In this document: in pieces, positions 48,957-61,702 of the stretch
Position numbering within the stretch: the first letter of the stretch is position 1
Layout of the letters: every line of letters starts with the position of its first letter
NCBI RefSeq assembly: GCF_030733845.1
Contig: NZ_CP132311.1
Location: 1,615,501 to 1,679,500, forward strand
Direction: 5' to 3'
Length of the DNA stretch: 64,000 nt
DNA from: Shinella zoogloeoides
Lineage (GTDB): Bacteria > Pseudomonadota > Alphaproteobacteria > Rhizobiales > Rhizobiaceae
Translations under genes and position numbers: made by a program
The notes under the pieces: generated by a model
Databases searched by the model: none
What the model was told of the DNA's origin: nothing
The model's input: only the letters and a program-made list of their open reading frames with translations

Positions 48957-50183
48957 ATGTCCAATCCGTACAAAGAGATTTTCAGCGTACCGGGAACGCG
49001 CGGTTTTTCCGCCGCCGGTTTTCTTGCCCGCCTTCCCATCGCCATGGCGCCGATCGGCATTGTCGCCATGCTGTCGCAGACCCACGGCGAATACTGGCTT
49101 GCCGGCGCCGTATCTGCCACCTTCGCGCTCACCAACGCCCTCATCGCGCCGCAGGTCTCCCGCTTCGTCGACCGCTTCGGCCAGGCTGCGGTGCTGACGC
49201 CCGCGACCATCGTTTCCGTCATCGCCTTTCTCGCGCTGATCGCCAGCGCCAACCAGCGTTGGCCGGTCTGGACGCTGTTCGCTTCCGCCTTCCTCGCCGC
49301 CGCCATGCCCAGCATGCCCGCCATGCTGCGCGCCCGCTGGACAGATATCTTTCGCGATCGGCCGGAACTGAACACCGCCTTCGCCTTCGAATCGGCTGCG
49401 GACGAGCTGGTCTACATCGCCGGCGCCTCGCTCTCGGTCGGCCTTGCCGTGGCGCTCTTCCCCGAGGCCGGCATGCTGATCAGCACCGCCTTCCTGGCGG
49501 TCGGCACGCTCGCCTTCGTGCTGCAGCGGTCAACCGAACCCGCGATCCGCCACGTCGCCGGCAGCGCCCCGCAGAAATCGGCGATCCGCCTGCGTCCCGT
49601 GCAGATCATCACGCTCGCTCTCGTCTTCGTCGGCTCGACCTTCGCGACGGCCGAGGTCAGCGCCGTGGCGATCACCAAGGAACTCGGCCAGCCCAGCGCA
49701 GCGAGCCTCGTCATCGGCGTCTATGCTGTCGGCTCCTTCGCCGTCGGCCTCATCCTCGGCGCGCTGAACCCGAAGATGGCGCTCCAGAAGCAATTGATGA
49801 TCGCCGTCTCCGTGCTGGCGCTCACCGCACTGCCGCTGCCCTTCGCCGGCACGGTGCCGCTGCTGGCCGTCGCCGTCTTCGCCAGCGGCATCGCCATCTC
49901 GCCGACCTTCATCACCGCCTTCGGCCTCGTCGAGCGCCGCGTGCCGGAAAGCATGCTGACGGAAGGCGTCACCTGGGTCACCACCGGCATCGGCATCGGC
50001 ATGGCCCTCGGCGCCTTCGCTGCCGGCTGGGTGGTCGACAACTTCGGGGCGCAGAACGGCTTCTGGGTCTCCGTCGTGGCCGGCATCGCCACCGTCCTCA
50101 CCATCACCCTCGGCCAGCGCACGCTAGCGGGCGAGGATTGCGACGACGGTGGCGTCTGCCCACTGCCGCAAGCCGCAGAATGA
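48957..50183 (+). CDS. MFS transporter, probable drug/metabolite efflux
   Basis: Major facilitator with about 12 helices, 408 aa from the ATG at 48957 after ACAGGAGCAGGCC. Starts RGFSAAGFLARLPIAMAPIGIVAML, with ALIAPQVSRFVDRFGQAAVL as the loop 2-3 motif. The second half begins near residue 215, and the Cys-containing hydrophilic tail ends GEDCDDGGVCPLPQAAE. Controlled by the adjacent TetR repressor, a layout usual for efflux pumps; the substrate is unknown. Confidence 0.9.
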   Translation: MSNPYKEIFSVPGTRGFSAAGFLARLPIAMAPIGIVAMLSQTHGEYWLAGAVSATFALTNALIAPQVSRFVDRFGQAAVLTPATIVSVIAFLALIASANQRWPVWTLFASAFLAAAMPSMPAMLRARWTDIFRDRPELNTAFAFESAADELVYIAGASLSVGLAVALFPEAGMLISTAFLAVGTLAFVLQRSTEPAIRHVAGSAPQKSAIRLRPVQIITLALVFVGSTFATAEVSAVAITKELGQPSAASLVIGVYAVGSFAVGLILGALNPKMALQKQLMIAVSVLALTALPLPFAGTVPLLAVAVFASGIAISPTFITAFGLVERRVPESMLTEGVTWVTTGIGIGMALGAFAAGWVVDNFGAQNGFWVSVVAGIATVLTITLGQRTLAGEDCDDGGVCPLPQAAE

Positions 50184-50184
50184 C

Positions 50185-50210
50185 AAAAGCCCGGCGCGAG
50201 CCGGGCTTTT
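50185..50210. terminator. Terminator after the MFS gene and before the end of pyrG
   Basis: Perfect 11-bp stem AAAAGCCCGGC / GCCGGGCTTTT with a GCGA tetraloop, directly after the MFS stop. Its A-rich side gives a T tract on the minus strand too, so it can serve convergent pyrG. Confidence 0.9.
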
Positions 50211-50243
50211 CGTATTCCGTTGATTGATATGCCGAAAATGTCC

Positions 50244-51956
<1,713 letters not shown>

Positions 51957-51969
51957 TTACACAGAAGAA

Positions 51970-51995
51970 GGCCGGTTGGTTTGAGCCAACCGGCC
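51970..51995 (-). terminator. Hairpin terminator downstream of secG
   Basis: Perfect 10-bp stem GGCCGGTTGG / CCAACCGGCC with a 6-base loop, 23 bases past the secG stop, followed by TTCTTCT on the minus strand. It separates secG from pyrG. Confidence 0.75.
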
Positions 51996-52018
51996 GGTTC
52001 GTTTTTGGTTCTTGCGGC

Positions 52019-52519
52019 TTACTGGCCGCTCGGGACGCCGGAGTTCTGCTCCGTGCCGGTCGCGCCGCCCGTCGTCCCGGTGCCCGTCGTCGTGGACGTG
52101 TTGCCGGTGCCGGTTGCAGCGCCGCCTTCGGTCGGAACGGCATCCGTGCCGGTCGTCGCGGGCGTCTGGTTGGTCGTGTTGTTCTGCGTGCCCTGGTTCT
52201 GCTGGCCGCCATTGGTCTGTTCGCCGCCGCCGAGCGCGTCGAGGACGCCGCCCGTGCCGGTCGTGCCCGGAATGCGGTCGAGAATGTCGGTCGGCTGCGT
52301 CTCGTAGCGGGCGTAGATGCCCATGCCGAGCGCCAGGACGAAGAACAGCGTGGCGAGGATCGCCGTCGTGCGCGTCAGGGCGTTGGCCGTGCCGCGCGCC
52401 GACATGAAGCCGGAGCCGCCGCCGATGCCGAGGCCGCCGCCTTCCGAGCGCTGGATCAGCACGACGCCGATCAGCGCGACGACGACCATGAGATAGATGA
52501 CGAGCAAGATGGTCTGCAT
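52019..52519 (-). CDS. secG: Preprotein translocase subunit SecG
   Basis: Small SecYEG subunit in the inner membrane, 166 aa from the ATG at 52519. Two helices (ILLVIYLMVVVALIGVVLIQ and TAILATLFFVLALGMGIYA) flank the conserved QRSEGGGLGIGGGSGFMSARGTANALTRTTA. The C-terminal 75 residues are an unusual low-complexity tail of Gly, Thr, Asn, Gln and Ala; E. coli SecG is only 110 aa. It lies 128 bases after the tpiA stop. Confidence 0.95.
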   Translation of the reverse strand: MQTILLVIYLMVVVALIGVVLIQRSEGGGLGIGGGSGFMSARGTANALTRTTAILATLFFVLALGMGIYARYETQPTDILDRIPGTTGTGGVLDALGGGEQTNGGQQNQGTQNNTTNQTPATTGTDAVPTEGGAATGTGNTSTTTGTGTTGGATGTEQNSGVPSGQ

Positions 52520-52647
52520 GTTTTCCAAGATCCCGGCCAGGCGGCCCAATTTTCAGGTTTGCGGCTCAATATACCAAGCCGTGCGCCATTCCAAGCCCTT
52601 ACCCGTCAATCGGCCCGCCCTTTTGCGCAAAGGCGAGCCGTTCGGTC

Positions 52648-53418
52648 TCAGGCGGTCAGCGCTTCGTATGCGCGGTAGATGGCAAGGAAATCGTCCGATT
52701 TCAAGCTCGCCCCGCCGATCAGCGCGCCGTCGACATTGGCGACGCCCATCAGTTCCTGTGCATTGCCGGGCTTGACCGAGCCGCCGTAGAGGATGCGCAT
52801 CTTCGCGCCCTCGCCGGCAAGGCGGGCTGTCAGCTCGGCGCGCATGAAGGCGTGGGCTTCCTCCACGTCCGCCGCCGTCGGCGTCAGCCCGGTGCCGATC
52901 GCCCAGACCGGCTCGTAGGCGATCACGGTGTTCTCGGCCGTCGCGCCGTCCGGCACGGAGCCGGCGAGCTGGGTCTTCAGCACGTCGAGCGTCTTGCCGG
53001 CCTTGCGCTCGTCGCCGGTCTCGCCGATGCACACGATCGCGACGAGGTCGTTCTGATGCGCGATCTCGGCCTTGGCGCGCACGAGCGCGTCGCTTTCCGC
53101 ATGGTCCGTGCGGCGCTCGGAATGGCCGACGATGACATGGGTGCCGAAGCAGTCGGCGATCATCTCGGCGGAGACGTCGCCGGTATGGGCGCCGGACGCA
53201 TTTTCATGGCAGTCCTGCGCGCCGATCTGGAGCGGGCTGTCGTCGCAGAGCGCGGTTGCCACGTAGAGCAGCGTCGCCGGCGGGCAGATCAGCGTCTCGA
53301 CCTTTTCGGAGAGCGGTCCCTTCACCCCCTCGGCCATCGCCTTGATCTGGTCGAGCGATGCGCGCGTGCCGTTCATCTTCCAGTTTCCGGCAACGAGCGG
53401 TGTAACGTCCGGGGTCAT
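52648..53418 (-). CDS. tpiA: Triosephosphate isomerase
   Basis: Interconverts dihydroxyacetone phosphate and glyceraldehyde-3-phosphate, 256 aa from the ATG at 53418 ([22 protein letters not shown]). Active-site residues visible: Asn/Lys of AGNWKMNG, His of VIVGHSERR, Glu of [15 protein letters not shown], and the phosphate loop [12 protein letters not shown]. The short 5' neighbour gap separates it from a hydrolase gene on the same strand. Confidence 0.97.
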   Translation of the reverse strand: MTPDVTPLVAGNWKMNGTRASLDQIKAMAEGVKGPLSEKVETLICPPATLLYVATALCDDSPLQIGAQDCHENASGAHTGDVSAEMIADCFGTHVIVGHSERRTDHAESDALVRAKAEIAHQNDLVAIVCIGETGDERKAGKTLDVLKTQLAGSVPDGATAENTVIAYEPVWAIGTGLTPTAADVEEAHAFMRAELTARLAGEGAKMRILYGGSVKPGNAQELMGVANVDGALIGGASLKSDDFLAIYRAYEALTA

Positions 53419-53509
53419 GAGGCCTCTCCATCCACGAATATCGGTCGGCATGGGGCGTAGCAAATCGGCGCCGCCAAGAAAACAGGAAAAGCGGCGCTCC
53501 CCGCCCTCG

Positions 53510-54394
53510 CTACCGGGCAAACAGCCAGTTGAGCGTCTCGCGCCAGTCGGTCATGCGCACGGGCGTGCCGTGCCCGCCGGTCTGGAACAGCACGAAACGC
53601 GTCGGCACACCCGCCTTGCGCAGCCTGCGGAAAACGGCGATCTGGTCGTTGGCGGCATAGACGCTGTCGCTGTCGCCATGGGTGAAGAACACCGGCAGTT
53701 TCGCCTTGAAGGCCGGCGTCTTCGCATAGTCGCCATCCGCCGCCCCGCCCATCAGCACCATGCCCGAAAGGCTCTTCACGGCGGTCGCATCGCGCACCAC
53801 GCGCGCGCAGATGAAGCTGCCCATCGAGGCGCAGGCGAGGATGACCGGCGCCTTCGGGGAAAGCGCCTTGGCGGTGAGGATGAGGCCGGAAACGCGCGCC
53901 GCGCCGGCATCGTCGAAGGAGGGCACGCTCGGCGCGTAGTAGACGCCGCCGTTCTGCACGGCGAGGTTCTTCAGCCGGTTGAAATTGCCCCCGAAGCTCC
54001 AGTCGTTGCTGCCGAGCCGCCGGTCGCCGCCGCGGCCGTGGATGAAGATGACGGTGAAGGCGGCCCCCTCGCCCTTGCCGGTCATGGCGACGTCGATTGG
54101 GCCGGCGGGCGTGTCGATCGTCACGTTCGCCTGGGCCCTCTTCACCGCCGTCGAGACATAGGCGGACTTCACCCGCCGCTCCGGCACCTGGTCGCGCCCG
54201 TTGATGTCGCGCAACTCCTGGTAATCGACCACGCGCAGCGCCTCGCCGTCGCTGGTCTCGACCACCTGGCCGTAGCCGAACAGCTCATCCTTCCAGGGCT
54301 TCAGCGTCAGCGCCGCGGCGTCCTGCGCGGCAAGGCCGGCGAAGATCGCGGCGAAAACCAGCCGGTAAAAGCAATGAACTGTGGACTGAGGCAT
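53510..54394 (-). CDS. Exported alpha/beta hydrolase
   Basis: 294 aa from the ATG at 54394 ([28 protein letters not shown]), with a likely signal peptide cleaved near residue 28. Alpha/beta-hydrolase features: [18 protein letters not shown] (oxyanion loop), the nucleophile region [16 protein letters not shown] (Ser in ASMGS), [11 protein letters not shown] (Asp) and GGHGTP (His). Probably a periplasmic esterase or lipase-like enzyme; the substrate is unknown. The longer open frame upstream runs under the parE promoter region and is not used. Confidence 0.82.
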   Translation of the reverse strand: MPQSTVHCFYRLVFAAIFAGLAAQDAAALTLKPWKDELFGYGQVVETSDGEALRVVDYQELRDINGRDQVPERRVKSAYVSTAVKRAQANVTIDTPAGPIDVAMTGKGEGAAFTVIFIHGRGGDRRLGSNDWSFGGNFNRLKNLAVQNGGVYYAPSVPSFDDAGAARVSGLILTAKALSPKAPVILACASMGSFICARVVRDATAVKSLSGMVLMGGAADGDYAKTPAFKAKLPVFFTHGDSDSVYAANDQIAVFRRLRKAGVPTRFVLFQTGGHGTPVRMTDWRETLNWLFAR

Positions 54395-54617
54395 GAACTG
54401 GCGCTCCCTTGCGGTGGCGATACTTGCCATCCGCCCGCGCGCAACGCAATCCTCCGCCATCGGTATCGCGCGTCCCGGCATCGCGAAAACCCACGGAATC
54501 TGGCAGAGTCGCCAGTGATTCGCCCCAGTGATTAGACGACGACCTATTTGTGCCATGCTCCCGATCCCGACGGATCGGCGGGAAGAACCGGCAAACGGAA
54601 CAAACTCTGAACGGCCC

Positions 54618-56681
<2,064 letters not shown>

Positions 56682-56752
56682 GGGATCATACGCCTTATTT
56701 TCGCGGCATTGCCGGCCTCTAAACGGGGCCATTCGAAGCGGAAGGGACGGCC

Positions 56753-57184
56753 ATGAAAGCTGCGCTCATCGTCATGACGATCATGGGCTGCGACGACAGC
56801 GCGACCCAGTGCCATTACATCGACACAGCCAACCAGAGCTGGCAAACTGTGGCGCTCTGCGACGCGCAGGCCGAGACCTATATCAACCGTCACCAGAACA
56901 AGAACTATCCCGTCATCGTTGCCGTCTGCGAAAGCTCCGGCGACCGCATGACGGCCGAGGTGACGGAACCCGATCCGGAAAAGACCCCGGCCGACACCAC
57001 GGCTCAGGCAGGCGTTCCGGTCCCGGTCGAAACGCCGGAGGAAAAGCGGGGCCTTGCCGCCCGCACGCTGAGCTTCGTCAAGAAAGCGATCCCCGACGCC
57101 GCCTCCCTCAAGGCCGCCGTCACCACGCCGGTGCGTTATGCCGAGGACGGCTATTCCTGGGTCGTGAAGCGCTTCGCAAACTAG
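56753..57184 (+). CDS. Uncharacterised small protein, rhizobial type
   Basis: 143 aa, not assigned to a known family by me. The N-terminus (MKAALIVMTIMGCDDSATQCHYIDTANQSWQTVALCDAQAETYINRHQNKNYPVIVAVCES) contains four Cys and reads like a compact domain. The middle is Pro/Glu/Thr-rich and the C-terminus amphipathic (ARTLSFVKKAIPDAASLKAAVTTPVRYAEDGYSWVVKRF). The start follows GGAAGGGACGGCC. It lies 71 bases after parE and could be read from it. Codon use matches neighbours, so it is likely a real, conserved gene. Confidence 0.7.
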   Translation: MKAALIVMTIMGCDDSATQCHYIDTANQSWQTVALCDAQAETYINRHQNKNYPVIVAVCESSGDRMTAEVTEPDPEKTPADTTAQAGVPVPVETPEEKRGLAARTLSFVKKAIPDAASLKAAVTTPVRYAEDGYSWVVKRFAN

Positions 57185-57227
57185 GGCTGGGCCTGGTTGG
57201 GAACAGCTTCAAACCACCCCCGACGTC

Positions 57228-57250
57228 ATCCTCGGGCTTGACCCGAGGAT
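57228..57250. repeat. REP-like short palindrome
   Basis: Perfect 9-bp arms ATCCTCGGG / CCCGAGGAT around CTTGA, inside GACGTCATCCTCGGGCTTG-type sequence that recurs in rhizobial intergenic DNA. It lies between the convergent ends of the small gene at 56753 and the DUF2336 gene and may act as a terminator. Confidence 0.65.
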
Positions 57251-57288
57251 CCATGCTTCACGCCCGACCATGACGAGGAAAAGTCCTG

Positions 57289-58416
57289 TCAGGCCGCTTC
57301 CCGCGAGGCGATGAGCGCATAGCTGCGCGCCGTCTGGCGCTGCTCGGCGATGGCAAGCCGCTCGACCAGTTCCAGCATGGACTGGCAGGACGCGTTGCCG
57401 GTCTGCCGCGCGCGGGAGAGCAGGCGCTCGGAAACCGAGAGCAGGTCGTCCCCGCTCTTCGCCTCGCGCCGCCAGAGCATCGTCGCCTCGGCGAAGAGCG
57501 CGCTGATATCGCGACCGAGGCCGGCCGTCTCATAAAGCGCTCTCACTGCCGCCTCGCGGCCGTCGGACAGGATGGAGCGGACGCGCGTCGTCGCCTGCCC
57601 CGAAAGATTGGTGATGGCGGCGGCGAAGAACTCGACGCGGCCGGTGCAGAGCGCATGCATGAGGAAGACCGGCGTCAGCCGTCCGGTGAGCCGCAGATGC
57701 TCGACCAGCGCCGGCATCTCCGCGGCCGTCACCTCTCCCACCATGCCGATCGTCGCGACATCGCAGGCTTCGCGCGTGATGCGTTCGACGCGGCCGGAGC
57801 CGACGGCCGCCTGGATGAGCCCGAAGCCCGCCAGCGCCGTACCGATCTTCTCGACGAGCGCATGGCGCGCATCGCTCGGCAGGTCGTCGCGGTCGAGCAG
57901 CAGCGCACGGATTTCCGCGTCGTGGCCGAGCCGGTCGGCAATGCGCGTCAGGCTGCGGCGGGAGATTGCGGCGCCCTCGTTTTCGAGCAGGACGAGCACG
58001 TCGGCCACATCGCCGATTTCCGCGAGCGCCGCCGAAACGGGCCGCGAGACGAAGGCGCGATGCGCGATCAGCATGCGCGTCACGTCACTGCCCTTGGCGG
58101 CAATATCCACGAGGTCGGCATCGGTCAGCAGCGACGAACGCAGGAGGATGTGAGCGGCGATTTCCGGCTGGTCCTCGGCAAGCGGCAGGATGACGGCGCG
58201 CGGCGCATCCTCGCAATCGGCCAACGCCTCGGCCAGCGCCAGCCGCACCTTCGGGGCCGGATCGTCGAGCAGGAAGATCATCGCCATTTCGGCCGCATGC
58301 CGGTCCTCGGCCGCGATCCGCGACCGGGCGTAAGCCCGCGCCAGAACGCTGGCGGCCTTCGCCCTGTCGGCGGCCCGCGCGGTCTCGACCCAACGGAGAA
58401 ATGCATGAACGATCAA
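57289..58416 (-). CDS. DUF2336 domain protein
   Basis: About 375 aa, DUF2336 family, alpha-helical HEAT-like repeats with no known activity. Repeated Leu/Ala-rich helices, for example FLLDDPAPKVRLALAEALADCEDAPRAVILPLAEDQPEIAAHILLRSS. The N-terminus IVHAFLRWVETA is shared with relatives, but no ATG is available. TTG codons at 58416 or 58428 are the likely starts, so the 5' end is uncertain. No signal or membrane segment. Downstream of the flavin reductase gene on the same strand. Confidence 0.78.
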   Translation of the reverse strand: MIVHAFLRWVETARAADRAKAASVLARAYARSRIAAEDRHAAEMAMIFLLDDPAPKVRLALAEALADCEDAPRAVILPLAEDQPEIAAHILLRSSLLTDADLVDIAAKGSDVTRMLIAHRAFVSRPVSAALAEIGDVADVLVLLENEGAAISRRSLTRIADRLGHDAEIRALLLDRDDLPSDARHALVEKIGTALAGFGLIQAAVGSGRVERITREACDVATIGMVGEVTAAEMPALVEHLRLTGRLTPVFLMHALCTGRVEFFAAAITNLSGQATTRVRSILSDGREAAVRALYETAGLGRDISALFAEATMLWRREAKSGDDLLSVSERLLSRARQTGNASCQSMLELVERLAIAEQRQTARSYALIASREAA

Positions 58417-58508
58417 TGGACGCCCCAAACGCCTGAAAACGCTACTGGCATCAGGCTAGCGCCAAAGTGTTTAAGATTGGTTCACCATGTCCGTTAACCC
58501 GCTGGTGA

Positions 58509-59129
58509 TTACGCTTTCGGGCGCATCATGGCGAAGACATCCGCCCCGCCATCGCTGTAGTCCATATAGCCCATCCGCCCGAGCGGGCGGGCGACCGCCA
58601 TGTCGAGCAGTCCGTCGCGGATGATCTCCGGGCTGATATGGATGCCGACGACCTGGCCGAACACCACCCAGTTGCCCGATTCGCGCCCGTCGACATCGAC
58701 CGGCCGCAGGATCTGCGTCATCCGGCATTCCAGCGCGGCATAGGCTTCGCCCACATAGGGCGCATCGACGAGACGGCCGGTGACTGCCGTCAGCTTGGCG
58801 ATGTCGAACTCGTCGACCCCATGCGGCACGGCGACCGAGCTTGCATTCATCTGAGACGCCAGATGCCGGCTCGCCAGCGAGCAGGTGAAGACGCCGGTTT
58901 CCTCGATGTTCGTCACACTGTCCTTGTGCCCGCTCGAGGAGAACATTACGAGCTTTGGCCTGTCGCTGACCGCGTTGAAGAACGAGTAGGGCGATAGGTT
59001 CCGCCGCCCGTCCGCCGCTTTCGTACCGATCCACCCGATCGGACGCGGCGCGACGATCGCCTTGAACGGATCGTGCTTCAGGCCGTGGGCATTCGCGCCC
59101 GTCTCGTAGAACAGCGCGTCAGGCGTCAT
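58509..59129 (-). CDS. Flavin reductase family protein (FMN-binding)
   Basis: FMN-binding split-barrel protein, 206 aa from the ATG at 59129 ([72 protein letters not shown]). The [10 protein letters not shown] and NLSPYSFFN blocks and the TCSLAS segment are typical of the flavin reductase-like/DIM6-NTAB group. Its start overlaps the end of the nitroreductase gene by 11 bases, so both are cotranscribed and may share FMN chemistry. The reaction is unknown. Confidence 0.9.
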   Translation of the reverse strand: MTPDALFYETGANAHGLKHDPFKAIVAPRPIGWIGTKAADGRRNLSPYSFFNAVSDRPKLVMFSSSGHKDSVTNIEETGVFTCSLASRHLASQMNASSVAVPHGVDEFDIAKLTAVTGRLVDAPYVGEAYAALECRMTQILRPVDVDGRESGNWVVFGQVVGIHISPEIIRDGLLDMAVARPLGRMGYMDYSDGGADVFAMMRPKA

Positions 59130-59703
59130 CGCCCACCCATGTGACGATTTCGGAAAGCTCCGGGCGCGGCCGTTCGGTCGGCGGCACGGTGGGCGTTCCG
59201 ATATGGATGAAGCCGGCGACTTTCTCGCCTTCGCCGACGCCGAGGATCGCATAGGCGCGCTGGTCGAAGGCGTACCATTCGGTCAGCCAGTTCGAGGCAA
59301 AGCCATGCGCGTTCGCCGCCATGACGAGGTTGAGGCAGACGGCGCCGGCGGACATCACCTGCTCCCATTCCGGGATCTTGAAATGCGGCGCGGCGCGGCT
59401 GACGACGGCGACCACCACCGGCGCGCGGGTAAGTCGCGTGTTCTCCACCTTAACCATCTCGTCGGAAAGGTCCGGCTTGTCGGCCATCGCGATCTTCGCC
59501 AGTGCTTCGCTGATGCGCCGGCGCTCCTCGCCGCGATAGACGATGAAGCGCCAAGGGGCGAGCTTGCCGTGATCGGGCACGCGCGAGGCGAGCGTCAGCA
59601 TCTCCTCCACCTCCTCCTTCGAGGGGCCGGGCTCGCCCATCTGGAAGGCAGGGATCGACCGGCGGGTCGAAAGATAATCGATCAGCTTGATTTCGGTTTT
59701 CAT
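59119..59703 (-). CDS. Nitroreductase family protein
   Basis: FMN-dependent oxidoreductase of the nitroreductase fold (YdjA-like short form), 194 aa from the ATG at 59703. Key segments are [58 protein letters not shown] (FMN phosphate binding) and [30 protein letters not shown]. The same frame stays open far upstream, but that part is antisense to the gene at 59803 and is not coding. First gene of a pair with the flavin reductase. Confidence 0.92.
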   Translation of the reverse strand: MKTEIKLIDYLSTRRSIPAFQMGEPGPSKEEVEEMLTLASRVPDHGKLAPWRFIVYRGEERRRISEALAKIAMADKPDLSDEMVKVENTRLTRAPVVVAVVSRAAPHFKIPEWEQVMSAGAVCLNLVMAANAHGFASNWLTEWYAFDQRAYAILGVGEGEKVAGFIHIGTPTVPPTERPRPELSEIVTWVGDDA

Positions 59704-59802
59704 CGGGAGGGAGTTCCAATACCTTGGCCGCGGACGCGGCCTTGAAAATGCCATTAGCCGGGTCTTCAAGTGGAGCCTTACAGTCAGGAAGTCAACCATT
59801 CC

Positions 59803-60795
59803 ATGCGCATGCGTATTCGCCCCGCCATTGCCGCAAGCCTCGCCGCGGCGAGCCTTGCCTTGTCGTTCGCACCGGCCGGCGCGCAGGATACCGTTGAGAG
59901 CTTTTCGCAGGCCACCACGCCGCTGAAGGGCGGCAAGATCACCTCCTTCAACCCCATCATCACCGGCGAGGCGACGCCGACCAACCTGCGCGACGTCACC
60001 TGCGAGGCGCTGCTGACCAAGGACGGCCAGCCGATGCAGCACGGCCTGACCTGGCGCGTCTTCTCGCCCATCCCCGGCGCCGACGGCAAGCTGCCGCTGC
60101 TCGCCACCTCCGAGGGCGGCTCGGCGGCCTTCCAGCTCGTGCCCGGCGAATATTTCGTCAATGTCGCCTTCGGCCGGGCCGGCGCCACAAAGAAGCTCGT
60201 GGTGCCCGGCGAAGGCACTGTCGACAAGCAGGTAATGGTGCTCGATGCCGGCGGCATCATGCTGAACGCCGTGTCGGGCTCCGACGTGCGCATCCCGCCG
60301 AAGGAGCTGAGCTTTTCCGTCTATGCCGCGGAAGTGCGCGAGGACGGCGAGCGCAACCTCGTCATGGACAAGGTGAAGCCGAATTCCGTCGTGCGCCTCA
60401 ATGCCGGCACCTACCATGTCGTGTCCGACTACGGCACGGTCAACGCCGTCATCCGCGCCGACATCCAGGTCGAGGCCGGCAAGCTGACGCGCGCGACGAT
60501 CCAGCACCGCGCCGCCAAGCTGACGCTCAAGCTCGTCTCCGAGCCCGGCGGCGAGGCGATCGCCGATACCGCCTGGTCGATCCTCACCTCCTCGGGCGAT
60601 ACGGTCTCCGAAAGCGTCGGCGCCTTCCCCACGCTGGTTCTGGCGGAAGGCAGCTACATCGCCATCGCCCGCAACAAGAACAAGATCTACCAGCGCGACT
60701 TCCAGGTGAAGGCCGGCGTCAATACCGATGTCGAGGTGCTGCTCGACGAGAAGGCGAACGAGCAGAAGGCCGCCGCCGAGGACGTCGTCGACTAG
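59803..60795 (+). CDS. Exported uncharacterised protein, beta-rich
   Basis: 330 aa from the ATG at 59803 (a GTG at 59770 is an alternative). Signal peptide [28 protein letters not shown], cleaved near residue 28. The mature part looks like three or four beta-sandwich repeats with similar phrases ([47 protein letters not shown]... [57 protein letters not shown]). This resembles CarboxypepD_reg or Ig-like folds. No catalytic motif. Conserved-looking but of unknown role. Convergent with, and overlapping by 4 bases, the acyltransferase gene. Confidence 0.75.
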   Translation: MRMRIRPAIAASLAAASLALSFAPAGAQDTVESFSQATTPLKGGKITSFNPIITGEATPTNLRDVTCEALLTKDGQPMQHGLTWRVFSPIPGADGKLPLLATSEGGSAAFQLVPGEYFVNVAFGRAGATKKLVVPGEGTVDKQVMVLDAGGIMLNAVSGSDVRIPPKELSFSVYAAEVREDGERNLVMDKVKPNSVVRLNAGTYHVVSDYGTVNAVIRADIQVEAGKLTRATIQHRAAKLTLKLVSEPGGEAIADTAWSILTSSGDTVSESVGAFPTLVLAEGSYIAIARNKNKIYQRDFQVKAGVNTDVEVLLDEKANEQKAAAEDVVD

Positions 60796-61628
60796 CCCGC
60801 CCTGCGAAGAAACGGCTTGCGCCCCGGCGCCATGGCGAAGACGGCCTCGTAGAGGCGCGCCGTGATGTTCTTGCGGTCGCCCGCATCCAGCGCCGCCCAG
60901 GGGATGACGCCGCCGATGCGCGCCGCGATGGTCGAGCCGGACAGCCGGCGGAACTCGCGGATCAGCAGCGACAGCCGCAGCGTCAGCGAGACCTTGCTGG
61001 CAAGGTGGAAGAGCCGCCCGTTCTGCCCCTCGAAATAGACCGGGATGACGCTCGCCTGCGCCGCCTGGATGAGCTTTGCCGGAAACATCTTCCACGGCAG
61101 GTCCTCCGCCCGGCCGAAGACCTTCTTCGCCGTCGCCACGCCGCCCGCCGGAAACACGATCACCGTCGTGCCCTCCTTCAAGAGCCGCACCGCCTCGGCC
61201 CGCGTCCTCATGTTGAGTGCCAGCGCCTCCTTCGTCTCCTCGAAGGAAACCGGCAGCGCATAGGGCCGCATTTCCGGCACTTTCAGCAGGTCGTTATGGA
61301 TCAGCACCTTGAACGGCCGGCCGAGCTGCTCGGCGAGCGCCAGCACCGCGATGCCGTCGCCGATGCCGAACGGATGGTTGGCGACGATGACGACCGGGCC
61401 TTCCGGCAGGTCCGGCGGCGGCCAGGCGCCCTCGACGCGAAGGCGCACGTCGATGAGGTCGAGCATGTCGCCGAAGACCCGCGCGCTGGTTCCGACGATG
61501 GAGGTGCGCCAGGTGGCGTAGAGCCGCGCGTAGCGGTCACGCCCGGCAAGGCCTTCCATGGAGCGGATGAACCATCGTTTGAGGCGCGGGTCGTTCTCGT
61601 TGGCGTAGGACAGTTCCCTGAACCGCAC
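60792..61628 (-). CDS. Lysophospholipid acyltransferase family protein (PlsC-like)
   Basis: Glycerolipid acyltransferase, about 278 aa. The GTG at 61628 is preferred (GGGGA six bases upstream); a TTG at 61640 is the alternative. The NHx4D-type motif is [24 protein letters not shown], followed by [46 protein letters not shown] (the second acyltransferase block) and [15 protein letters not shown]. The lack of long membrane helices suggests a peripheral enzyme, possibly of the ornithine-lipid OlsA-related group; the substrate is inferred only. Confidence 0.87.
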   Translation of the reverse strand: MRFRELSYANENDPRLKRWFIRSMEGLAGRDRYARLYATWRTSIVGTSARVFGDMLDLIDVRLRVEGAWPPPDLPEGPVVIVANHPFGIGDGIAVLALAEQLGRPFKVLIHNDLLKVPEMRPYALPVSFEETKEALALNMRTRAEAVRLLKEGTTVIVFPAGGVATAKKVFGRAEDLPWKMFPAKLIQAAQASVIPVYFEGQNGRLFHLASKVSLTLRLSLLIREFRRLSGSTIAARIGGVIPWAALDAGDRKNITARLYEAVFAMAPGRKPFLRRAG

Positions 61629-61702
61629 GGCAGTCCCCAAAATAAAGATCCCGCACTGGCTAGCACGGGATCATTACAGTTTTCAGACAGTCGCGACGGC
61701 CG

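Noticed and set aside
59704..61095. Long upstream extension of the nitroreductase frame
   Set aside because: It is antisense to the exported protein gene at 59803 and has no family features; the nitroreductase starts normally at 59703.
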